Shown here piece by piece: positions 1 through 7,192 of a stretch of 10,154 bases of DNA; positions within the stretch are counted from its first letter, which is position 1, and every line of letters begins with the position of its first letter. Position numbers and translations under genes: made by a program. Source of the stretch: Candidatus Zixiibacteriota bacterium (GTDB lineage: Bacteria > Zixibacteria > MSB-5A5 > JAABVY01 > JAHJOQ01); contig DAOVLC010000020.1 in NCBI GenBank assembly GCA_030631455.1, forward strand, positions 1-10,154. The letters run 5' to 3'. The notes beneath the pieces are model-generated. The model had not been told where the DNA came from. It searched no databases and saw only the letters and a program-made list of their open reading frames with translations.

Positions 1-2
1 AA

Positions 3-179
3 GGCCATGAGCGGGAGTTTCACTGGCATGTGGAGATATTTCCGAAACTTACAAAGATGGCCGGATTCGAGTGGGGCACCGGATTCTATATCAATCCTAC
101 TCCTCCCGAGGCGGCTGCGGATTATCTCAATGAAATCGATGTAGAGGCTGCGGTGAGGGCGCAGGAAGCAACTACGTGA
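3..179 (+). CDS. galT: Galactose-1-phosphate uridylyltransferase, C-terminal fragment
   Basis: Only the last 58 codons are in the window; the 5' part lies off the left edge. GalT transfers UMP between UDP-glucose and galactose-1-phosphate in the Leloir pathway, in the cytoplasm. The visible piece reads through an [11 protein letters not shown] segment and then [19 protein letters not shown], the strongly conserved C-terminal signature of the GalT family. The HWH pair corresponds to the metal-binding histidines near the end of the family's HIT-like fold. The catalytic HPH motif would be upstream and cannot be seen. The gene ends in TGA at 177-179. The next gene, a membrane glycosyltransferase, starts 96 bases later on the same strand, so the two may share a sugar-related role, but that is inference. 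The family call is firm; substrate specificity within GalT-like nucleotidyltransferases is not tested by this fragment. Confidence 0.88.
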   Translation, partial: GHEREFHWHVEIFPKLTKMAGFEWGTGFYINPTPPEAAADYLNEIDVEAAVRAQEATT

Positions 180-275
180 GGCCGCTTGCTGATTTCCTGT
201 TGTATCTACTCACCCGGACAGCAGTGCACACTTTTACAGTTGCAGGAATTCACCTATTGATTATCTTGCGGCAGC

Positions 276-2108
276 ATGAGCAGACGAAAGTTTCAACTCA
301 AAGAGATCATTGTCCTCGCGATACTCCTCGCCCTGTTTGTTTATCATACTCTCTCACTCGACTTCACGCAGGATGATGCGTATATCTCATATCGCTATGT
401 AGAGAACTTTGTGGAGGGGCACGGCCTGGTATTCAACTATGGTGAGCGGGTCGAAGGATATACGAACTTCCTCTGGATTATGCTGCTCTCACTCGCATCG
501 TTCGTCGGTCTGCCGATTATCCCTGTTTCGAAAGTTCTTGGCATCGGGTGTGGCGCCGCTACTGTCGTGCTGGCTTTCCTGATATTCCGTGAATTCTCCG
601 ATCACAGGCGATGGCATATTCCGCTGATTGTTCCTGCGTTTCTTGCCGCCAATGGCGCGCTCTGCTATTGGGTGAATGGTGGCCTCGAGACCGGACTATT
701 TGTCTTTTTATTCACATTGGCGCTTTATCTCGAATTCAGAAAGCCTTCTCTGACTCCATTCATCCTGATTCTGGCGACTCTGACCCGTCCCGAGGGCGGT
801 CTGCTCTTCGGCATCATTTTCCTGTACAGATGGCTGATACTCAAGCAAGGTCTGAGATCTCTTGCAGCCTATGTCGGTGCCTACATGGGCCTCCTTGCGC
901 CGTATGTGGTCTTCAAGCTTGTCTACTTCGGAGACCTGCTCCCGAATCCGTTTTATGCCAAGACAGGCATGTCCGTCGAATACCTATCGAGCGGGCTGGC
1001 GTATTTCGGCAAGTTCGCATATCATTACGGGCTGTTAGGCCTGTTCTTTCTGATGCCGCTTCCTTTTGCAAGGCACCTGCCCGAAAAGATCAAGCTCGCA
1101 TGGCTCGTGATTGTAGTCTACTCCCTGTATATCATCCTGGTCGGTGGTGACGTGTTGAAGGTACACAGATTCTTCCTGCCTATCCTTCCGATGTTCTTCG
1201 GTATCTTTGTTTATGTAGCATGGAGGGTCATCAGCGATTACAAGAAGATCAAATGGATACCTAAAACTGTTGTTCTTGCGAGCATCGGCTACATCGCTTG
1301 GAGCATAATCGCCCCGTTCAACTATATCACAAGTACGCGCTATCTCGAGACACATTTCGTCAACAAGATGACGTTCGTCACCGGGGAACTGGCGAAGGTC
1401 GACAAGACCGACTTCTCGATCGCAACGACAACCATAGGCAAGGTGTCGTACATGCTCAAGGGTCACAGGGTGATCGACATGCTCGGACTGACAGATCGAT
1501 ACATCGCGAAGAATCCAGAGAAGATCGAAGGCATGAGCACGACGTGGAAGGAGCGCAATTTCAACAGCGCATATCTTTTGGAATTGAAGCCGGATTACAT
1601 CTTGTTTTCGACAGGGCACAAGGCTTCTGCACCGGCGGAACGTGCTCTCATTCTCAATTCACATTTCAGAAAGAACTATTCCACCGTCGGGTTCTACCGG
1701 AGCGGGAGTATGAAAGTCATATGGAAGAAGCGCGGTGATTTCTCGGAGCCAAACGTGCAGCTTCCGACAACCGAACTCGCAGATTTGATGTATGATGGCT
1801 TGAATATGCATACGGTGAAGGATCACGAGGGGGCATTGCGTGCATTCCAGAGGGCATCTGAGCTCTGCAACCACGATTTTCCTCTGTTAGAGTTCTTTCA
1901 GGGGCAGCAGTACCTAACAATGGGCAAAGCCGACGAGGCAATAGTGTTCTTCAGGAAAGCTCTGCAGCTTGATCCTAATCAGGTAGAGACCATGGTGACG
2001 CTGTACAGGATTTACGAGAATATGGGGAAAACCGATTTGCAGCGAATGATGGCAGACGGGCTGAAGGGTGCGGCACCATGGCTTCTGGACCAGCTCAAAA
2101 CGAACTAA
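276..2108 (+). CDS. Polytopic GT-C type glycosyltransferase with C-terminal TPR repeats
   Basis: A 610-residue integral membrane protein. Residues 11-28 form the first membrane segment after a basic N-terminus (MSRRK). The first periplasmic loop carries the Asp-Asp pair (D33-D34, in FTQDDAYISYRY) expected of GT-C enzymes that use lipid-linked sugar donors, followed by GERVEGYTNFLW. Other family-like motifs are NGGLETGLF (134-142), LTRPEGG (169-175), LPNPFYAK (222-229), GGDVLKVHRFFLPILP (290-305) and DMLGLTDRYIA (401-411). These resemble bacterial ArnT/PMT-like and mycobacterial AftB-like proteins. About ten hydrophobic segments lie between residues 11 and 345; a soluble domain follows from about 350. 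Residues about 503-570 contain two TPR-like units, the clearer one including FFQGQQYLTMGKADEAIVFFRKALQLDPN split around residues 540-568. Donor and acceptor are unknown. No strong ribosome-binding site precedes ATG 276, but the basic N-terminus before the first membrane segment fits this start. Confidence 0.72.
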   Translation: MSRRKFQLKEIIVLAILLALFVYHTLSLDFTQDDAYISYRYVENFVEGHGLVFNYGERVEGYTNFLWIMLLSLASFVGLPIIPVSKVLGIGCGAATVVLAFLIFREFSDHRRWHIPLIVPAFLAANGALCYWVNGGLETGLFVFLFTLALYLEFRKPSLTPFILILATLTRPEGGLLFGIIFLYRWLILKQGLRSLAAYVGAYMGLLAPYVVFKLVYFGDLLPNPFYAKTGMSVEYLSSGLAYFGKFAYHYGLLGLFFLMPLPFARHLPEKIKLAWLVIVVYSLYIILVGGDVLKVHRFFLPILPMFFGIFVYVAWRVISDYKKIKWIPKTVVLASIGYIAWSIIAPFNYITSTRYLETHFVNKMTFVTGELAKVDKTDFSIATTTIGKVSYMLKGHRVIDMLGLTDRYIAKNPEKIEGMSTTWKERNFNSAYLLELKPDYILFSTGHKASAPAERALILNSHFRKNYSTVGFYRSGSMKVIWKKRGDFSEPNVQLPTTELADLMYDGLNMHTVKDHEGALRAFQRASELCNHDFPLLEFFQGQQYLTMGKADEAIVFFRKALQLDPNQVETMVTLYRIYENMGKTDLQRMMADGLKGAAPWLLDQLKTN

Positions 2109-2186
2109 GAGCGGTAGGTTCGAAGCGATCCCCCGGATTCGGAAATTGTCACCCGAAAAGTTGGAAGAAATTTCCTGCGGCTAAGC

Positions 2187-2220
2187 CCTGATCCAATGCA
2201 CGGATCAGGTCCTTTCCTTC
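2187..2220 (+). terminator. Candidate intrinsic terminator after the glycosyltransferase gene
   Basis: An 8-bp perfect inverted repeat, CCTGATCC (2187-2194) and GGATCAGG (2202-2209), with a 7-base loop, is followed by a pyrimidine-rich run TCCTTTCCTTC (2210-2220). It sits 78 bases after the glycosyltransferase stop and before the flagellar operon, the expected place for a transcription boundary. The T tract is interrupted by C, so termination could be weak or factor-assisted. Confidence 0.5.
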
Positions 2221-2303
2221 GCATCAGCAACCAGCTTCTGATATATCATTATATCCAGCATTGAGTTGCGACGTTCTCGCGCCATGATCGCCTTCGGCGT
2301 GAG

Positions 2304-2319
2304 TTGGCAGAATTGTCGC
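2304..2319 (+). promoter_or_regulatory. Candidate sigma-54 (-24/-12) promoter for the flagellar operon
   Basis: TTGGCAGAATTGTCGC has GG (2306-2307) and GC (2318-2319) separated by exactly 10 bases, as RpoN promoters require. The -24 half (TTGGCA) matches the consensus fully; the -12 half (GTCGC against TTGC) is weaker. Initiation about 12 bases after the GC would give a leader of roughly 25 bases ending in the strong ribosome-binding site GGAGGAG (2346-2352) of flgF. Use of sigma-54 for rod, ring and hook genes is established in many diderm bacteria. This is a single-site match by eye, so other promoters are possible. Confidence 0.45.
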
Positions 2320-2355
2320 GGCATGGCTTTCGCTCAATAGGGGGCGGAGGAGCGT

Positions 2356-3090
2356 ATGATCAAAGGTATTTACCGCGCGGCCTCTGGTATGCTGCCGCGG
2401 ATCAAGAAACAGGAAGTCACGGCGAACAATTTGGCGAATGTCAACACGCCTGGCTTCAAGCGCCAGAATGTGTTCATGGAAGAACTCAGCCGAGCGCAAC
2501 AGAAAGTAGTGCCGAAGCAGGAAAGATGGGAGATTCCGATGATGGATGATGTATACACCGACTACTCGCAGGGTGTCCTCGAACGCACCGGGGATGATCT
2601 GAACATCGGACTCGACGGCGATGGGTTCATGGCCGTCCAGACACCGGATGGTGAAACGCTTTACACAAGGGCTGGCAACTTTTCGATGTCGCCTGATGGT
2701 GAGGTCATTACACCGAACGGCTGCACCCTTATGACCGATGCGGGTCCGCTGGTTATCGAACCCGGCAGCAAGGTAACTTTCGGCATTGACGGCAGCGTGA
2801 CTGTCAATGGTGAGGAGTTCGGCAAACTCGCGATTGTCGACTTCGAGAAACCGAATGCTCTCGAACGTGCTGAAGGCAATGCTTACAGAGCGCCTGCAAA
2901 TATCACTCAAACTGAGCCTGAGAGAGTTTTCGTGAGGCAGGGATATCTCGAACGGGCTAACGTCGATGTGGTCCGTGAGATGATCGATATGATAGCATCC
3001 TTCCGCGAATACGAGTCAAATCAGAAAGCAATTCAGATAATTGACGATTCCCTCGAGAAGACGGTCAATCGGGTAGGTGCAAGAAGATAG
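2356..3090 (+). CDS. flgF: Flagellar basal-body rod protein FlgF
   Basis: A 244-residue rod protein of the FlgF/FlgG/FlgE axial family, exported by the flagellar type III system and assembled in the periplasmic rod just below FlgG. The N-terminus MIKGIYRAASGM and the motif ANNLANVNTPGFKR (23-36) are the classical flagellar rod/hook N-terminal signature. The C-terminus has the matching ANVDVVREMIDMI helix and the FREYESNQKAIQ segment that ends the family's D0 coiled-coil region. The start is set by GGAGGAG at 2346-2352, three bases before ATG. The gene heads the operon and is followed by its longer paralogue flgG after 12 bases. The order flgF-flgG and its length slightly below FlgG support FlgF rather than a second FlgG. 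No signal peptide is present, as expected for a type III substrate. Confidence 0.9.
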   Translation: MIKGIYRAASGMLPRIKKQEVTANNLANVNTPGFKRQNVFMEELSRAQQKVVPKQERWEIPMMDDVYTDYSQGVLERTGDDLNIGLDGDGFMAVQTPDGETLYTRAGNFSMSPDGEVITPNGCTLMTDAGPLVIEPGSKVTFGIDGSVTVNGEEFGKLAIVDFEKPNALERAEGNAYRAPANITQTEPERVFVRQGYLERANVDVVREMIDMIASFREYESNQKAIQIIDDSLEKTVNRVGARR

Positions 3091-3102
3091 AGAGGTAAGA
3101 GT

Positions 3103-3891
3103 ATGATAAAAGCGATGAGAACTGCTGCGAGTGGAATGTCCGCGCAGCAGATGAATGTCGACAACATAGCCAACAACCTTGCGAACGTCAATACGACCGG
3201 TTTCAAGAAGAGCAAACTCGAGTTCCAGGATGTCCTTTACCGAAATCTGCGAAAGGCAGGCGTGTCGGCATCCCCCGGCACACAGATACCGACGGCATTA
3301 GAGATCGGATACGGGACACGGCCTGTGGCGACGACAAGGCAATTTGCAGTAGGTGAGATGTCTCAAACCGGCAATCCCCTCGATCTTGCGATCGAAGGAA
3401 ACGGTTTTTTCCAGATCAACATGCCGGATGGCACGATTGGCTACACTCGCGACGGAACATTCAAGCTGTCAGCGGATGGCCAGATCACTACATCTGATGG
3501 TCTGTTCGTGACTCCTGAGATCACGGTTCCGGAAGATGCTGAATCAATCCAGATAGGATTTGACGGGACTGTGTTCGCGATGGTTGTAGGGCAGACCGAC
3601 CCGCAGGAACTCGGGCAGATCGAGCTTGCGAAGTTCATCAATCCGGCGGGTCTTGAAGCACTCGGTCATAATCTCTATTCACAGACAGTAGCCTCGGGAG
3701 AGCCAATCACCGGTATTCCGGGCGAAGAAGGACTTGGGAGTATCGGCCAGGGTATCCTCGAGCTTTCGAATGTAGACGTTGTCGCTGAGATGGTGAATAT
3801 GATCGTAGCCCAGAGGGCTTACGAAATAAACTCGAAGGCTATACAGACGTCCGATGACATGGCGGGAATAGCGAACACCTTGAAGAGATAG
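3103..3891 (+). CDS. flgG: Flagellar distal rod protein FlgG
   Basis: A 262-residue protein, the usual FlgG length, forming the distal rod that passes through the P and L rings. The N-terminal D0 segment MIKAMRTAASGMSAQQ and ANNLANVNTTGFKK (23-36) are followed by FQDVLYRNLRKAG (41-53) and the IGYGTRPVATTRQFAVGEM stretch (68-86), features specific to FlgG within the axial family. NPLDLAIEGNGFFQINMPDG (91-110) is the conserved core, and LSNVDVVAEMVNMI with AQRAYEINSKAIQ forms the C-terminal helix. GAGG at 3092-3095 lies seven bases before the ATG. It is co-transcribed with flgF and with flgA, which starts four bases after its stop. Nothing appears truncated or unusual. Confidence 0.96.
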   Translation: MIKAMRTAASGMSAQQMNVDNIANNLANVNTTGFKKSKLEFQDVLYRNLRKAGVSASPGTQIPTALEIGYGTRPVATTRQFAVGEMSQTGNPLDLAIEGNGFFQINMPDGTIGYTRDGTFKLSADGQITTSDGLFVTPEITVPEDAESIQIGFDGTVFAMVVGQTDPQELGQIELAKFINPAGLEALGHNLYSQTVASGEPITGIPGEEGLGSIGQGILELSNVDVVAEMVNMIVAQRAYEINSKAIQTSDDMAGIANTLKR

Positions 3892-3895
3892 GATA

Positions 3896-4579
3896 ATGAA
3901 AGCAATCTGCACAGGATTAGTGCTCTTGTGCCTCATTGGAACTGAGGCAACTGCTGAAAACCGAATCGTAGAAACTGTTCGCGACTACATCGTCGAGAGA
4001 TTCGATCTGGATGCAGAATCGATTACCGTAGATATGCGTGATAATCGTTCTTTTGACAGTCTTCTGCCGACAGATTCACTCCAAGTATACTCGACCAGCA
4101 GATCACTTCCAAGAGGTAGCTACCCGGTGAAGTTCGATATCGTCAGAGACGGAATCATTGTCAAGACGATCTCTGCTTCAGCCAGAGTTGCACTGTGGGC
4201 GGATACGTGGGTTGCTCGGAAGAAAATCAAGCGTGGCGAGACTATCGATATTGACAATCTATCTGTAGAGCGACACGACGTGACGAAGAACTTTGACAAG
4301 TTTGTTCAGACCACCGATTCGTTCTCTGCCATCAGAGCAAAGAAGACAATCAAGGCCGGTTCTGTGATAGTATCCGACATGGTCGAACCGATTCCAATGG
4401 TATCACGAGGCGAAGAGGTTCTGATCAGGTGTGATGTCGGGAACATGCGGATCACTACGACCGGAATTGCCAAAGAAGATGGGTTACAAGGCGACAGAAT
4501 CGAAGTAGCCAACAAGAGCACGAGGAAAAGAATCACCGCCGAGGTGGAGTCGCCCGGTGTCGTGTATGTCAGAAGATGA
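3896..4579 (+). CDS. flgA: Flagellar P-ring assembly chaperone FlgA
   Basis: A 227-residue secreted protein. Residues 1-20 form a signal peptide with a hydrophobic core (ICTGLVLLCLIG) and a likely signal peptidase I site after ATA (18-20), so the mature protein is periplasmic. The C-terminal half is the SAF-type FlgA domain: WVARKKIKRGETIDIDNL (105-122) and AKKTIKAGSVIVSDMVEPIP (148-167) are the paired SAF segments, followed by RGEEVLIRCDVGNMRITTTGIAKEDG (171-196). FlgA binds FlgI and is needed for P-ring assembly around the rod. It begins four bases after flgG; AGGA overlapping the flgG stop serves as a short-spaced ribosome-binding site. Its position directly before flgH and flgI fits its ring-assembly role. 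Confidence comes from domain pattern plus context. Confidence 0.93.
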   Translation: MKAICTGLVLLCLIGTEATAENRIVETVRDYIVERFDLDAESITVDMRDNRSFDSLLPTDSLQVYSTSRSLPRGSYPVKFDIVRDGIIVKTISASARVALWADTWVARKKIKRGETIDIDNLSVERHDVTKNFDKFVQTTDSFSAIRAKKTIKAGSVIVSDMVEPIPMVSRGEEVLIRCDVGNMRITTTGIAKEDGLQGDRIEVANKSTRKRITAEVESPGVVYVRR

Positions 4580-4583
4580 GGAG
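4577..4583 (+). promoter_or_regulatory. Ribosome-binding site deciding the flgH start
   Basis: TGAGGAG lies seven bases before ATG 4591, an ideal Shine-Dalgarno position. The upstream in-frame ATG at 4576 overlaps this site and has only weak AGAAG before it. The flgH start is therefore placed at 4591, with the flgA stop codon (4577-4579) inside the ribosome-binding site, suggesting translational coupling. Confidence 0.65.
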
Positions 4584-4590
4584 CGAGACG

Positions 4591-5178
4591 ATGTCGAGAT
4601 ATTTGAGACCTGTTATGATTTTCGCCGTAATGATGCTTGCACCATATACGGCACTTTCATCTTCGCTCGTCGGTAAGTCGGGAAGCCTCTATACGGACAT
4701 AAAGGCGCATGCTGTCGGCGACATACTTACAGTGAGAATCTACGAAGACGCTCAAGCGTCTAATGTTTCTCAGACGAACGTCAAGAAAGAGGGAAAATTC
4801 GATTTAAAAGGTGGTCCCGGAGTCGGGCCTCTCGACTTTATCCCGCTTTTCGGAGCGGCTGGTGAAAACACGAATGAATTCAAAGGTAGCGGTACCAATA
4901 CACGGCGAGGAAACCTCAAGGCAAGCATGACTGTGTCTGTCATTGCCGTCAAGGCCAACGGGGATCTCGCGATCGAGGGAAACCGGGTTATCAGGATAAA
5001 CAACGACGACGAGACACTTACACTCTCCGGTATCATCCGACCAACGGATATCAATGCAGACAATACCGTGAACTCTTACAGTATAGCCGATGCACAGATC
5101 TCATACACGGGCAAGGGGCCGGGAGCTACCGGAGCGAGGCCGGGGATCATAATTCGATTTCTTAACTGGTTATTCTGA
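4591..5178 (+). CDS. flgH: Flagellar L-ring protein FlgH, non-lipoprotein form
   Basis: About 195 residues from the preferred start (200 from ATG 4576). FlgH forms the L ring in the outer membrane around the distal rod. The family core is clear: GSLYTDIKAHAVGDILTVRIYEDAQASN, then a glycine-rich TRRGNLKASMTVSVIAVKANGDLAIEG segment, the NNDDETLTLSGIIRPTDI block, and a C-terminus of RFLNWLF. The N-terminus is a signal peptide (RYLRPVMIFAVMMLAPYTALSSS), but there is no lipobox and no cysteine anywhere in the protein, whereas the enterobacterial FlgH is a lipoprotein acylated on a cysteine after the signal peptide. A signal peptidase I site near ALS or LSS is likely. The gene overlaps the flgA end and is followed by flgI after nine bases, so ring genes are kept together. 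Confidence 0.94.
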   Translation: MSRYLRPVMIFAVMMLAPYTALSSSLVGKSGSLYTDIKAHAVGDILTVRIYEDAQASNVSQTNVKKEGKFDLKGGPGVGPLDFIPLFGAAGENTNEFKGSGTNTRRGNLKASMTVSVIAVKANGDLAIEGNRVIRINNDDETLTLSGIIRPTDINADNTVNSYSIADAQISYTGKGPGATGARPGIIIRFLNWLF

Positions 5179-5187
5179 GAAAACATC

Positions 5188-6303
5188 ATGCGAAAGAAAA
5201 TCTTAGTATTTGTAATAATTCTTCTGGTTCCAATGGCATGGCTCGTCACCAAAGCCTGGGCCGATGCTCGCGTAAAAGACATCGCCAGCATCAACAGCCA
5301 GAACGAAATATCTTTGATAGGTTATGGTCTGGTCGTAGGTCTCGAAGGATCAGGCGACGGCAAGGGCACCGTGTTCACTATTCAGTCGCTGGTAAACATG
5401 CTGCAGAGAATGGGCGTGACTGTTCCCGTGAACAAAGTGAAAGTGAAAAATATCGCTGCGGTCGTAGTGACCGCATCTCTTCCTCCTGGCACGAAGAAGG
5501 GAAGTGGCATCGACTGTACGGTCTCCTCCCTCGGCGATGCTACTTCCCTAAAAGGTGGCACTCTCCTTTTGACTCCGATGCAGTCGATCGACGGCTCGAT
5601 ATTCGGGTATTCATCAGGGCCGGTGTCCATCGGAGGTTTCAACGTGCAGGTGGATGATGACAACAAGATTGTAAACAACTATACTCTCGTGGGCAGGATC
5701 CCGGGAGGATTCAAAGTCGACGTCGGTTATTCCATGGAGGATTTCGATTGTCGGCTTCTTCAACTGAGCCTCATCAATCCTGATTTCACGACGGCGAATC
5801 GGCTGAAAAACAAGATCAATAGCGTTTTTCCGGGAAGTGCATACCCTCTCGACGCAGGAACGGTCGAGCTGGTCGTGCCGGACTCGCTGCAGATGAAATC
5901 GGGCTGGATTGAGTTTGTTTCACGAATCGAGAATCTGAGGATCGAGCCTGATGTTTCTGCGCGGGTCGTGGTGAACGAAAAGACCGGCACAATCGTTGCG
6001 GGCGAAAACGTCTCGATTGCACCTGTTGCCCTCGCTCACGGAACGATCACCATCGCAATCAAATCTATGCCGGTGATATCACAGCCCGCACCATTCTCGC
6101 AGGGTCAAACAGTGGAATCAAGGGAGAGCTTTATTGAAGTGCAAGACGAGGATGCTCATGTAGTCTACTTCGAAGAGAGAACGAATATTTCCGAAGTGGC
6201 GGCAGCTCTGAACGCTATCGGAGCAACGCCGCGAGATGTCATTGCGATATTCCAAGCGATGAAACAGGCTGGCGCGCTAAGGGCCGAGCTGATAATCCTG
6301 TAG
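5188..6303 (+). CDS. flgI: Flagellar P-ring protein FlgI
   Basis: A 371-residue periplasmic protein close to the family's usual length of about 365. Residues 1-25 form a signal peptide ending AWA, so the mature protein begins DARVKDIASI, the expected FlgI N-terminus. Conserved blocks follow: IGYGLVVGLEGSGDG (44-58), FTIQSLVNMLQRMGV (63-77), VKVKNIAAVVVTASLPPG (84-101), SSLGDATSLKGGTLLLTP (113-130), and the C-terminal VAAALNAIGATPRDVIAIFQAMKQAGAL. FlgI polymerises around the rod in the peptidoglycan layer with FlgA as chaperone. Cysteines at C110 and around residue 188 are present; whether they pair is not visible. The Shine-Dalgarno sequence before ATG 5188 is weak (TGAGAA overlapping the flgH stop), consistent with coupling to flgH translation. 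Confidence 0.97.
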   Translation: MRKKILVFVIILLVPMAWLVTKAWADARVKDIASINSQNEISLIGYGLVVGLEGSGDGKGTVFTIQSLVNMLQRMGVTVPVNKVKVKNIAAVVVTASLPPGTKKGSGIDCTVSSLGDATSLKGGTLLLTPMQSIDGSIFGYSSGPVSIGGFNVQVDDDNKIVNNYTLVGRIPGGFKVDVGYSMEDFDCRLLQLSLINPDFTTANRLKNKINSVFPGSAYPLDAGTVELVVPDSLQMKSGWIEFVSRIENLRIEPDVSARVVVNEKTGTIVAGENVSIAPVALAHGTITIAIKSMPVISQPAPFSQGQTVESRESFIEVQDEDAHVVYFEERTNISEVAAALNAIGATPRDVIAIFQAMKQAGALRAELIIL

Positions 6304-6317
6304 GCGAGAGACGGATT

Positions 6318-7154
6318 GTGATAGAGCAGATCAATATAGCGATTCCGCAAGATGCGATAAAGCTTGGTAAGGGTACCGAGGATCCATCGATCAAGAAGAT
6401 GAAGCTCAGGAAAGTTGCGCGCGACTTCGAAGCACTGTTTGTCTATCAACTCCTCAAGACAATGCGCGCATCATTTGCATCGAACGAGAAGACCGAAGGA
6501 GGATTCGGAAAAGACATGTTTGTATCGATTGCGGACCAGGCCCTGTCGGATAAGATGAGCGAGAGTGGCGCCCTGGGGATTGGACAACTGCTGCTGGCAT
6601 CTTTCGATGGCCGCAACGGTCTGCATGAAAAAGAAGAGGGCTCGAACGGTGACGTTACCGATCCGTTCGTACCATTGAACGATGGGCGATCTCTACCTGC
6701 GGATATGAGATCGCCCAGCTTCATTCGACTCGGTGCTCTTCAAGAAGATCGAACAGCTTCGAACTTGAAGCCGAAAAACATTGATGATCTTATAAATATC
6801 CTGTCAGGAAAGCATGGACTTCCGGCGGAATTAGTGAATGCAGTTATTCAGATCGAATCGGCCGGAGACCGCTACGCGGTTTCATCGCAGGGAGCCAAGG
6901 GGCTGATGCAATTGACCGATTCAACCGCAACCGAGCTTGGCGTTTCCGATGTTTTTGATCCTGAGCAGAACATTGATGCAGGTTCCCAGTATCTTAGCGG
7001 GCTTCTGCGCCGTTTTTCCGGTGATCTCAAACTTGCCCTTGCGGCATACAATGCCGGGCCCGGCGCGGTCGAGAGGTATGGCGGCATTCCTCCCTATCAG
7101 GAGACGATCCGGTACGTCGATAAGGTGTTGAACCTCATGGAGAAAGCTTTTTGA
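6318..7154 (+). CDS. flgJ: FlgJ-type rod cap fused to SLT lytic transglycosylase
   Basis: A 278-residue two-domain protein. Residues about 28-95 are the FlgJ rod-binding domain (VARDFEALFVYQLLKTMR, GGFGKDMFVSIADQALSDKM, GALGIGQLLLASF), which caps the growing rod. A polar linker covers about 97-155. Residues about 156-278 form an SLT (lytic transglycosylase family 1) domain: HGLPAELVNAVIQIES with the likely catalytic Glu at E180, GAKGLMQL (192-199), AYNAGPGAV (243-251) and IPPYQETIRYV (257-267). It would cleave peptidoglycan strands to let the rod pass. Enterobacterial FlgJ instead carries a glucosaminidase (GH73) domain. The start is GTG 6318, with GAGAG seven bases upstream; no signal peptide is seen, as for FlgJ exported by the flagellar system. 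It follows flgI by 14 bases. Confidence 0.9.
   Translation: MIEQINIAIPQDAIKLGKGTEDPSIKKMKLRKVARDFEALFVYQLLKTMRASFASNEKTEGGFGKDMFVSIADQALSDKMSESGALGIGQLLLASFDGRNGLHEKEEGSNGDVTDPFVPLNDGRSLPADMRSPSFIRLGALQEDRTASNLKPKNIDDLINILSGKHGLPAELVNAVIQIESAGDRYAVSSQGAKGLMQLTDSTATELGVSDVFDPEQNIDAGSQYLSGLLRRFSGDLKLALAAYNAGPGAVERYGGIPPYQETIRYVDKVLNLMEKAF
6683..6717. repeat. Perfect 11-bp inverted repeat inside the flgJ linker
   Basis: TGGGCGATCTC (6683-6693) and GAGATCGCCCA (6707-6717) are exact reverse complements around a 13-base loop. The repeat falls in codons about 122-134, the linker between the rod-binding and SLT domains. There is no T-run after it, so it does not look like a terminator. It may form an mRNA stem-loop or be a remnant of sequence shuffling; function unknown. 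Confidence 0.75.
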
Positions 7155-7164
7155 GGTAAAGTGT

Positions 7165-7181
7165 TCGGATACAGTATCCGA
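7165..7181. promoter_or_regulatory. Perfect 17-bp palindrome in the flgJ-flgN gap
   Basis: TCGGATACAGTATCCGA is a perfect dyad with 8-bp arms around one central base, 10 bases after the flgJ stop and 21 bases before the preferred flgN start. As RNA it gives a 7-bp stem with a three-base loop followed by CATCTTT, a weak terminator or attenuator at best. As DNA it has the form of an operator for a dimeric regulator. The sequence does not decide between these. Confidence 0.5.
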
Positions 7182-7192
7182 CATCTTTAGGT

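Noticed and set aside
221..275. Possible -35/-10 pair (TTGCAG ... TATCTT) upstream of the glycosyltransferase gene
   Set aside because: Both boxes are weak matches to sigma-70 consensus and the region is short; galT and the glycosyltransferase could equally be co-transcribed.
1035..1619. Minus-strand open frame inside the glycosyltransferase gene
   Set aside because: Its translation is rich in Arg, His, Cys and Gln without domain features, as expected for an antisense shadow of a membrane-protein gene.
2224..2910. Long minus-strand open frame opposite the flgF region (228 codons)
   Set aside because: It lies opposite flgF, whose protein matches its family from end to end; the minus frame has no recognisable domain and is a reading-frame shadow.
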